This document shows, one piece after another, positions 56,174 to 64,000 of a DNA stretch of 64,000 bases. Position 1 is the first letter of the stretch; the number at the start of each line of letters is the position of its first letter. The notes beneath the pieces were generated by a model. It saw only the letters and a list, made by a program, of their open reading frames with translations, had not been told where the DNA came from and ran no database searches. The stretch comes from Dactylorhiza incarnata. Taxonomy: Eukaryota; Streptophyta; Magnoliopsida; Asparagales; Orchidaceae. A program made the translations under genes and the position numbers. The stretch lies in the NCBI GenBank assembly GCA_033032865.1, contig JAWHQI010000258.1:1426001-1490000 (forward strand), in the 5' to 3' direction.

Positions 56174-59012
56174 CTGAATACAAAATAGATACATGAAAGG
56201 TCAGTCTAGATTTGTACAATGAGAAATAATTGTCAGTAGTGCCATATAGCAGCAGTGCATGGGTCTCATATACGTATTGTGCGACGGCAGATTATCGAGG
56301 AAAAAGTCAGAACACTATCGACATCATGGACTGCCCACGAGAAACTCGTGCACAATCGCTAGTTTATAATATAATGTATTTATATTATATTAATTATTAA
56401 GTTTTTGATACTACAATTATACTAAGATAGTATCTATATAATTTCTTTGTTTATATTTATTAGCATTCAAGATATTATAAATGATAGGTGTAGATAAAAT
56501 ATGTAATTAAGAGAGAAATAAAAATTGTGAAGTAAAAAAGCACACCAAAATGGTGAATTTCTTCAATAGGTAGTATAAAACTAAGGAACTTCATCCACCT
56601 TTATGTTCAAAACTAGTTTTCCTTTCTGGGCGGCGGTCATAGCTGTTGTCATGCCAAACATGCATTCTATGATGGTGGCGTTTTTGTCCAAACTCACCGG
56701 AGCAAAAATGCACACCAAACGGAGCCAAAGTGTACAAGAAGAATGAATTTCAAGGAGAATAACTTATGCTGAAGAATCAGTTTACTAACAAGGAGCAATA
56801 TCGAGTATACTATAGAAAACTTTGAAGGAATCCATGATTTCAGCTGAGAAATGAAAGTATCTCTATCTCGGTTATAAGAATGATGATGGCCTCTCTAATG
56901 CATTGAAAGAGATTAAAGAAACAGAGCTGGAAATCAAATTAAACTAAGCGGAAGGGTATAATTGATATTCAAACAACCAAATAACATAAAATTTCAATAG
57001 ATAACATCAAGAACCTTGCATATGAAACAAAATGACGGAAAAAGAAGGAACAAATGATGTAATTTGCACAATAATTTACTATTTGATATCTAGAAGAATG
57101 AATCTTACGATCACCCACCTGTTTATTTGCAGGGCTGCGACCCCAAGAAAGACGAACACTCTGCTTCCCAATCATTGTTCCATTCAACGCTTCTAATGCT
57201 TCTTCAGCATTGTTTCTGAAAACCACAATTATTTCCATCATTCAGATATGATGAAACATGGAAAAAACAAGTCAGATCAATGATCAAATATTTTCCATGA
57301 ATGTTAATGAAAGGCTACCTTTGGACAAATTGTACAAAACCACATTGCTTCCCAACTGGAATTTTAACAGACACAAGATCACCATACTTCGAAAAGACTT
57401 GCTTAAGATCATCATCACTAACATTTTGGTCAAGTCCTCCAACAAATACCTGCAATGGGAAGCGGACAGAATTAAGGATGAACTAAAATGAATACAATTT
57501 AGCATAGAACATGCTCACAGTTGTGTTAGTTGAATCCCCATTAGATGTGGAGCCCTGAGAAGATGCATTGCTAGATCCAGAACCACCTAGAACAACATAT
57601 GGAGTGAAAAATTGGCCATTTAGTTATCAACATTTCAATGCATCATCTCAATGAAAAAACTCACAAATCAGAACAGCACTAAGAAGGGGGTGGATGGTGT
57701 AAATTTGACCTCATGTGAATTCAAACAAAGATGTGTGGAATTTGAGGCATAGGGTCCCACAAATCCACAATTTGGGAAGGAGAGGATCTAATTAATACAT
57801 GATTTGAGATGCGGAAAGAATGGAAGACGTTTATATTGTATGTTTAATTTTATTGAAGTGTTTTCATCCTTGGAAAGAATGGAAGTGTCTTGATTTAGGG
57901 TTTAAAAGAAATTATTTTATACTATATGTGTAATTTTACCAAAGTATTTTCACCCTCTTTGGAAAAGTCTGCATAGGGAGTAATTTGATAATTTAGAACT
58001 AAACAATAACCACATTGTTGCTCTCCTAAACAACTAAACAATATTTCCATTCTGAACAATAAAAAATAGATTTTTCCAAACAATATACAAGTTCTCCTAC
58101 CAATGATTTTCCACCTCTCCTACCTTAGCACGCAAGAGAAAGTGAAATGAAGTACAAAACTAGCACTCGGCGCCATTGATGGGGAGAAGGTGCAACAAAA
58201 CAAAGAAAATAACAGGAAGAAACATAATTTAATCAAATTAAAAAAATAAAATGCTAGAAAAATATTGATCACTTGAGCATTTTTTATAGATGAAGTTTCT
58301 AAAATCAGAGTGATATCTAGCGATCATAGCATGCATAGGCTAAAGTATTCGTATACCATATCTAATAGATACTGATAAACAATATGGGAAAATAATTTTA
58401 ATTAAGTCACGATTCACTGAAAATATAGAAAGTTCATTTCTATTGAAAATAATTAAAAAAAGAGTATCTCAAGTCGAACAACAATGATTGTAGTACATAT
58501 GTAACTTTGGAGAGAGACAGCAAAAAATTCATGATCCCTTAATTCAATGATGGCATACCAGATAATTTTCTTGGAGTTGCAGCTCCGATACGCATTGGCC
58601 TGCTAGAGCAATAAACTCCATTCATCTCAGTCATGGCAAGCACTTTCTCACTATCATTTCCAAATCTTACAAAACCATATCCTTTTGAGCAGCCAGTATG
58701 TACATCAAACACAACCTTGGCACCCTTTACAGATGGATATTTACTAGAAAAAGTTTCTTGCAGTAAAGTATCAGTAACATCAGGAGCCAGGTCACCAACA
58801 AATATAGAGTGATCGGACGCTATATCGGAACGCTTATCACCCATACTAAATGATGCCCAATTCAGTCTAAAAGGTTGATCAGTGTTAGGCATCGCAATGC
58901 CTGTGAAATCTTGAATTACTTTCTCTGCAGCTAAATGTGTCAAGAACTCTACAAAACCATATCCTTCTGACTTTCCTGTCTGTTTATTGCGTATCACTTT
59001 TATGGCAATAAC
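55991..59012 (-). CDS. RBP45/RBP47-like RNA-binding protein, 5' incomplete
   Basis: Nuclear oligouridylate/poly(A)-binding protein of the plant RBP45/47 family, which has three RRMs. CDS join (minus): 59012-58559, 57586-57519, 57449-57319, 57215-57119, 56173-55991; all borders GT-AG with matching phases, about 310 residues. The first exon enters inside RRM1 (KVIRNKQTGKSEGYGFVEF), then RRM2 (RNP2 IFVGDL, RNP1 KGYGFVRF), a short Ser/Gly/Asn linker, RRM3 (RNP2 VFVGGL, RNP1 CGFVQF) and LSWGRSPANKQ, which is highly diagnostic of RBP45/47. The C-terminal tail is short (60 residues), rich in Tyr/Gly/Pro and carries eight consecutive His. The exon for the N-terminus and the start of RRM1 is not recognisable between 59013 and 60353; it lies beyond a Tat-like gypsy insertion or has been lost. 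Confidence 0.9.
56063..56086 (-). repeat. (CAT)8 trinucleotide repeat coding for His8
   Basis: Eight uninterrupted ATG units on the + strand, read as eight CAT (His) codons on the coding minus strand of the RBP45-like terminal exon. As a pure codon repeat it is likely to vary in length by slippage. Confidence 0.95.
56174..57118 (-). other. RBP45-like intron
   Basis: 945-bp AT-rich intron, donor GTGGGT and acceptor TATTCAG; nothing else recognised. Confidence 0.7.
57119..57215 (-). CDS. RBP45-like exon: end of RRM3
   Basis: 97 bases, acceptor TTTTCAG and donor GTGGGT. It encodes (R)NNAEEALEALNGTMIG and KQSVRLSWGRSPANKQ, the family hallmark at the end of RRM3. Confidence 0.92.
57319..57449 (-). 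CDS. RBP45-like exon: first part of RRM3
   Basis: 131 bases, acceptor TTGCAG and donor GTAGCC. It encodes VFVGGLDQNVSDDDLKQVFS and continues to the RNP1-containing KQCGFVQFVQ; two bases of the next Arg codon are carried across the intron. Confidence 0.92.
57519..57586 (-). CDS. RBP45-like exon: inter-RRM linker
   Basis: 68 bases between a CTAG acceptor and a GTGAGC donor. It encodes a Gly/Ser/Asn-rich linker ending GDSTNTT, which in this family directly precedes the RRM3 RNP2 motif VFVGGL. Confidence 0.9.
57587..58558 (-). other. RBP45-like intron
   Basis: 972-bp AT-rich intron, donor GTATGCC and acceptor CTAG. The phrase GGAAAGAATGGAAG occurs twice (near 57815 and 57876) within decayed repeat-like sequence. 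Confidence 0.65.
58559..59012 (-). CDS. RBP45-like exon: end of RRM1 and RRM2
   Basis: 454 bases, acceptor TTTGACAG and donor GTATGCC. It begins VIAIKVIRNKQTG in mid-RRM1, has RNP1 of RRM1 (EGYGFVEF), then FRLNWASFSMGDKRSD and the complete RRM2 from HSIFVGDLAPDVTD to MRIGAATPRKLS, plus one base of a Gly codon. Confidence 0.92.
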
Positions 59013-60353
59013 CTGTCAAAGGTCATAACAGAAACAATAACAAGAGGAGGCGAAGCCCATAGAAACTATCCGAATAAAGCTATAAGAAAATTTCCATTTT
59101 TTCAATTAGAAAATTCAAAAGACATGAAACTTGCAATAATCAAATGGATTACTTACTGATATTATTCATGAAATGCAGTAACTTTTTCACACATTTCATA
59201 AAGGTTTACAATTACAATGAATCATTAAATTTTAGGTCAATCAAAGAAAGCATTAGTCTTTCTTTCAAACAGTTCCCAAGCAATGCATTATCATCTATGA
59301 CAGTTTTTTTTATAATACATAGAATGTTCCTAAATATTATAGCAGCATCCTATTTTTTATCAACATTAGTGCAATGTAAAGGAAGCACATGTCATATATA
59401 TTTAACAAACTTACAGTCATTAAGAAAATTTATCAAAGCTTGAAGACCAAGGAAAAATTAAGCTACAGTAGCAGGTAAGAAGTCATTAAAATTGTTTGCT
59501 TGCTCATAGTGAAACTACTGGAAGATGGATAAACTGAGTGATAATGAGTGGCCTTAGAACTTTGGTTATACTGACCGATAAGATGGATAACACTTGAGAA
59601 TCCCACTTATCAATTCTGATCTCAACCAAGAAAACATAAGAACATCACAATCTATCTAAGGGTCCGTTCGGATCGTAGTTTTTGATTTTGAAGAATATGA
59701 ATTCAGTCAAAACCAAAACCAGCAGGTTTTGGTTTTGCCTGAATTCCAATTTAGCTGTTCGGCTGCAGGAAAGTTTTGAGCTTCAAGAATTGGAATTGAG
59801 CAATTTTGATAACTTCATAACATGGATTAAGGAGCTGTGTGGTTAGGAAAAATGATTTGGTGGCAGTAAACAAACCAAGCAATTAAATAAATTGAACAGC
59901 AAATTCATAGTGATGAATGAATGCAAATTTTGGATGAGAAGAAGTATTTATCATTATTTTGAGTAAAGATCATGATTTTGAGTAATAACTCTTTTTAATC
60001 CTTCATATTAGAAGCATTATGCTAACAAATATGGAGATGTGGATCCTAATGTGGAAGCACTGTCCATGAATGAAATAAAATAAACATAAAATGCCGATAA
60101 ATAAGATTGAGCATCAATCAGGTGAGTGAGCGACCAAAAAAAATCCCAAGAATCAGATGAAGAGGAGATGCGGATCTAGGGTTTTCTCATCCTTAGCTAA
60201 GGAACAACGACCAAAACAAAACCCGAGAAAAATGGTGAGTAAGAGGAGATGCGAGGAAGAGGAAGCCAAAAATATTACCGCCGGCGAGGAAACCTCCGGC
60301 TGCAGAGATCGACGTGGAGGGAGGAATGAGGGAGCCGCGGTTTCTTCGCTTAC
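59013..60353 (-). other. Upstream region or first intron of the RBP45-like gene
   Basis: AT-rich to about 60100; no RRM1 N-terminal exon (expected ...TLWIGDL...) on the minus strand. A possible MITE end (GGGTCCGTTCGGAT near 59660, with CCAAAACCAGCAGGTTTTGG near 59722) is present. From 60150 it becomes GC-rich and UTR-like, with AGGGTTTTC / AAACCC and, on the + strand, an ATG directly abutting GTGAGTAAG. Confidence 0.45.
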
Positions 60354-61106
60354 TGTACAACCCCGATATTCGCCAGGCAAGGAAACCGAGCGAGACAGGA
60401 GTTGCGAGATCCAGACCTCGCCGAGATCGGCCCCCAGCCGATGAGACCTCGGCAGACCACCAAAATGGGCCAGCGAAGTCCTCGCAAGGCGACCCCCTAA
60501 AAGAGGCGCCGCGAGCAGTATTTGCGAGAAGACCCACGAGAGCTCCGTCAGCAGGGTTCTCGCAAGGCGACCCTCTAAAAGAGGCGCCACGGGCAGGATC
60601 CGCGAGAAGACATGCGAGAGCTCCGACAGTAAGGTTCTCGCAATCCTTTATCCATAAATCATTAGGGTCAACTTACCATTTTACCCTTGGTGGTCTGCCC
60701 TTAGCCTCTCCAAACAGCGGAGCTTGGCTGTTAGCAGACCCATTTGGGGTGCGGATAGTAAAATCAAAAGGCGGAATCCTGTGATTTGCAGATCAGACCA
60801 GAAAATCTATAAATAGGACCTTAAGGGCACCTTTGGAGAGAGGTCACTTCAGCTTCCCTCTCCTTAGGCTTTCTTTGGTTAGCATTTCCAGAGCTCTCCA
60901 AGGTGCCCAAGTCACAGCTTTGGCTTGGGAGGGGAAGCGCTCAACGATCTTCCGGGTTAGTGGAGGGACCTCCTCGCTGTGACTAAGGTCTTAGTCAATT
61001 TCTTAATCTTCCGTCCACACTCCTCGAGGGATCAGTAAGGGCTAGCCGCCCCTCATTTCGGTGAGGGCCCCGAGCTCTACGAGAGACCGAGAAATCGGTT
61101 TCAACA
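60354..61106 (+). repeat. Probable 5' LTR of Tat-like element
   Basis: TGTACAACCCC to CGGTTTCAACA (TG...CA). Contains TATA box TATAAATA at 60808-60815 and an internal tandem duplication (60480-60546 and 60549-60615, each TCTCGCAAGGCGACC-like). The start is inferred from the termini; no second LTR is available. Confidence 0.55.
60808..60815 (+). promoter_or_regulatory. TATA box in Tat-like LTR
   Basis: TATAAATA preceded by AAAATC and followed by a transcribed-looking stretch of 290 bp to the LTR end, a normal U3/R layout. Confidence 0.5.
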
Positions 61107-61162
61107 TTTTGGTGCGGTGAGCGTGGAGCGTGGCTGGTTCAAGAAAGTTCCAGAGAAAGGTT

Positions 61163-62800
61163 ATGGCGGGAGATGAAGAACAAGGCGAGGAGTTCGGCGA
61201 GACACCCCAGGTGGCGATGGCCAGGATGCTCGCAGATTTCAGAAAGGAAGTGCTCGATACCTTGGGGTTTACGGTCACAGCTCTGCGAAACGAGTTTGCG
61301 ACCCCAACACCTCAGGTGACCCCTCCCCCAACGACGGTGGGCGAGAATGCCCCGGGGGGAAGGGCTGGAAAGGAAGTTGTCGTTGGATCAGGACAGGACA
61401 GGGAGGGGCGAGTGTTGTTCGCCAGTCCGGCGAGCCCGAGGCCGGCGAGCTCCGCGCCGGCGAGCGCCGGGCCGGCGAACTCAGTGCCGACAAGCTCTGT
61501 CCCAGCGAGCACGGCGCAAGCGAGCGCGCGCCAGGAGGATGCGGCACCGGTCGGGGTGGTTCAGGCGAGCGCCGCCCTCGCGAGTGCAGTCCCGGCGAGC
61601 TCAAGTCTAGCGAGAGAGCTTGGGGGGCGAGTGGAGCCAGAAAGGGTGACAGGAGGGGGAAGCCCCTTTTGCGAGTTAGTGCTTTCCGCACCCGTCCCAG
61701 GGGGGTTTGGAGAGTGGGATCGGGTGTACTACAACGGTAGGGATGACCCTGTCCAGCACCTGCAGAGTTTCGAAGACTCGGTCTCCATCAGGCCGATGTA
61801 AGATGCCTTCAAGTGTCGGCTCTTTGCCGTCACCCTCAAGGAGAAGGCCAGGGACTGGTTCCATCAGCTCCCTACAGGATCAATCTACGCATTCGAGGAT
61901 TTGCGCCGAAGTTTTTTGCTGAGGTTCTCGACCTCAAAAAAGAGGAAGAAGGACGCTGATTCCCTCTTCAAGGTGAAGCAGGAACCCAGGGAGTCGTTGG
62001 CTCAATATGCCGATCGGTTCCAGGAGGAAGTGCAGCTCACTCAGGAGATGCCTGGGTTCGCACTCCAACTCGCCTTCACGGTCGGGTTGAAAGAAAGTTT
62101 CTTCAAAATGGCGTTGAAAAGAAAGGCCCCCGTCTCCTATGAGGAGCTGATGGAGAGGGTGTCGGAGGAAGTCGCGAGTGAAGAAGCCAACCCGGAGCTC
62201 ACCAAGAGGCTAGCAAAGCTCAGTGAGCCGGAGGTGAGGCAGCAGGAGGTCAGGAGAAGGGAAGAGCCCCGGGCCCCGGAAGGAGGATGGAGGCCGCAAG
62301 GCGGAGGGGTGCAAGGGCAGGGAAGGGGTTACGGCCCAGGAAGGGGTAACCACGTCGGAGGTCAATGGAGACCCCACCAGTTAGGGTGGAGGCAAGGTCT
62401 GATGCAGATGCCTCCCCCTCCCCAACAGGCCATGGCAATTGGACGGGGAAGAGGAAGAGGAAGGAGAGGCGAGGTAGAAACAGCAGCCGCTGGGAGGAGA
62501 AGGAATAGGGTGGCGGAGGCCGATGCAGGGGAGGTGACGTTGCCATATTGTATCTTCCATGATGAGGAAGGTCACTCGACGGACACCTGCCCGGAGTTCC
62601 TGGAAGTGAAGAGAGGCAGAGCGCCCGCGCCACAGCAGCTGCAGCCAGTAAGGATCGTGGAGGTCGAACCTCGAGAGGAGGATCAGGAAAGGTGTGAAGA
62701 TAGAAACGATGTGGGGAATAGGGGAGGGATCGGGGTGATCCATGGGGGGTGGGGGTGGAGGCGACCCGCAAGGCTAGCCTCCATACCATCTACCGCCGGA
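61163..62800 (+). pseudogene. Tat-like gag with in-frame stop
   Basis: ATG at 61163 (MAGDEEQGEEFGETPQVAMA). An Ala/Pro/Ser-rich low-complexity region at about 61410-61610 comes before the gag core YYNGRDDPVQHLQSFEDSVS; TAA at 61799-61801 interrupts, and the same frame continues with CRLFAVTLKEKARDWFHQLP, LLRFSTSKKRKKDADSLFKV and QYADRFQEEVQLTQEMPGFA, then an Arg/Gly-rich tail and a zinc-knuckle-like CIFHDEEGHSTDTC. One frameshift near 62800 separates it from protease/RT. Confidence 0.85.
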
Positions 62801-62804
62801 GCGT

Positions 62805-64000
62805 ACCTTCAACATCCACCGCTCCACCCCCGGCTGAAAAAATCATTTTCACCCAGAAGGACATGTCGGGCTATGAGGACCCATTCTGCGACGCGTTGGT
62901 CATTCAGACGGCGGTCGAGAACTTCACCGTCTCCCGAATCTTAGTGGACAACGGGAGTTCGGTCAACGTCATCTTCAAGAAGGCGTTTGACAGGATGGAG
63001 GTGGAGCCTAGAAGGGTGTTGGCCTCGGATGGCCCTCTGTTTGGATTCTCGGGGGAGAGGAAAGAAGTGGAAGGGGGAGTAGGACTTCATGTGACCCTGG
63101 GCGGGCAGTCCAGGAACTGTCGTTTTGTCATAGTGGACGCTCCAAGCAGTTACAGCGCCATCTTCGGATGGCCACTCATCAGCGCGTTCCGCTGTGTCCC
63201 CTCCACCTTTCATCAATGCCTTAAGTTCAACGACGGAGGGGTCCAGGTGCGGATCAGGGGGGATCCCAAGGTGGCAAGGCAGTGCTACGTGACGACTGTC
63301 AACACCATCTCCTGGATGGGAGAAGCGGAGGAATGGGATAAGATGATGGAGGAAGCGGCCGAAGCCGGAGGTAAGGAGGTAGCCGAGGAGAAGTTGGCGG
63401 GAGATGAAGTCCATGCCCAGGAAGGGGTAGCTGAGGGACCCCGGGCGGAAGGAGAGGAAGAAGAAGAGAAGGCCCAGGAGGGAGGGGCGGAGGAGCTGAT
63501 GTTGGTAGAAAAGGAGGTCGAGGAAGGAACCCAGGCTCTCACTTGTGCCGAGGAGGAGAGGGCTTGGGGAGAGCAGTCCCGGTTGGAGGCTGTGGACGAG
63601 GTCGTGGAGCTCGAGGTCACCACCCGGCTGGGGGTGGTGGAGAAGGTCCGGGTCAGCGGAGGTCTCAACCCGAAAGATCAAGCGGAGATTCTGGCTTGCG
63701 TACAGAAGAACGTAGACGTCTTCGCTTGGAGCGCCGCGGAAATGCCCGGGATCGACGCGGATGTGGCTTGCCATCGCCTCAACCTCGACCCCGGCACCCG
63801 CCCCATCCGCCAGAAGAGGAGGGCCATCGCCGACAAGCTGGAAGGGCCCATCCGCGAGGAGGTGGGCAAGCTCCTACAGGCAGGCTTTGTATCGGAGATC
63901 CAGTATCCAGGCTGGGTCTCCAACGTCGTTATGGTGAAAAAGGGAGGAGGTAAATGGAGGATGTGTATCGACTTTTCTTTACTTAATAAATCATTCCCTA
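62805..64000 (+). pseudogene. Tat-like protease and start of RT
   Basis: A frame open to the window edge: EKIIFTQKDMSGYEDPFCDA, ILVDNGSSVNVIFKKAFDRM (retropepsin), IVDAPSSYSAIFGWPLI, an acidic Glu/Gly linker, FAWSAAEMPGIDADVACHRL, then RT entry KLLQAGFVSEIQYPGWVSNV and WRMCIDFSLLNKSFP. Shifted relative to gag; whether the rest of pol is intact cannot be seen. Confidence 0.88.

Larger units (their letters stand above)
60354..64000 (+). mobile_element. Ty3/gypsy element, Tat-like lineage, 5' part
   Basis: Probable LTR 60354-61106, PBS-like TTGGTGCGGTGAGCG after it, then gag, protease and the start of RT running off the window. The retropepsin reads VDNGSSVNVIF (Asn in place of the usual Ser/Thr, as in Tat elements), and RT begins GTRPIRQKRRAIADK...VSNVVMVKKGGGKWRMCIDF. 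Inserted upstream of the RBP45-like coding exons, in opposite orientation to that gene. The 3' half and TSD are outside. Confidence 0.85.

Noticed and set aside
62941..63774. 277-codon minus frame opposite the gypsy protease region
   Set aside because: Antisense shadow of a well-supported protease/RT frame on the + strand.

Overview
The window is nuclear DNA of a flowering plant. Two spliced host genes of plant families lie tail to tail, and almost everything between and around their exons is plant-type transposable element sequence (Ty1/copia, Ty3/gypsy chromovirus and Tat-like, PIF/Harbinger, hAT-like MITEs). There is no prokaryotic or organellar gene content. I could not settle the species; some wording of the NDC1 exons looks monocot-like to me, but that is weak.

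Host gene 1 (+ strand, 1870-54216) is the 3' half of NDC1, a type II NAD(P)H:quinone oxidoreductase. Six exons with GT-AG borders and consistent phases encode about 341 C-terminal residues. Its introns are enormous: about 10.4 kb (1964-12409), 34.6 kb (12623-47221), 0.4 kb and 5.8 kb (48095-53873). Host gene 2 (- strand, 55991-59012) is an RBP45/47-type RNA-binding protein with RRM1 (partial), RRM2 and RRM3 in five exons. Its first exon is not in view, and a Tat-like gypsy element occupies 60354-64000 upstream.

Introns, left to right. (a) 1-1869: copia 3' end and LTR, plus a decayed RNase H remnant. (b) 1964-12409: a small copia deletion derivative with 57-bp LTRs (2676-6311, TSD CCATA) split by a 2.84-kb solo LTR (3353-6194, TSD ATTTA), then a 5.4-kb CRM-like chromovirus (6435-11800, TSD CAAAC). 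(c) 12623-47221: one copia element, called H here (14705-46342, minus strand), has been broken by at least five later insertions. These are a 367-bp fold-back element with a tRNA-like Pol III promoter in its loop (15176-15542); solo LTR X (16089-26027), which contains copia E2 (16299-24234), which contains solo LTR D2 (19416-21997); solo LTR Y (26296-36540), which contains copia Y2 (27298-35467); a PIF/Harbinger transposon (36933-42086), which contains a gypsy fragment; and a GC-rich inverted-repeat element (45321-46284), which contains a hAT-like MITE (45506-46077). Target-site duplications define most of these borders and give the order of insertion. (d) 48095-53873: an apparently intact copia element (48303-53226) with one open 1444-residue polyprotein and nearly identical 102-bp LTRs.

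The most interesting items are the fold-back element with the tRNA-like centre, an array of short covarying hairpins near the end of solo LTR X, the mini-copia whose primer-binding site is fused to pol through shared sequence, the duplicated splice-acceptor region just before an NDC1 exon, and the depth of the nesting inside a gene that still looks translatable.
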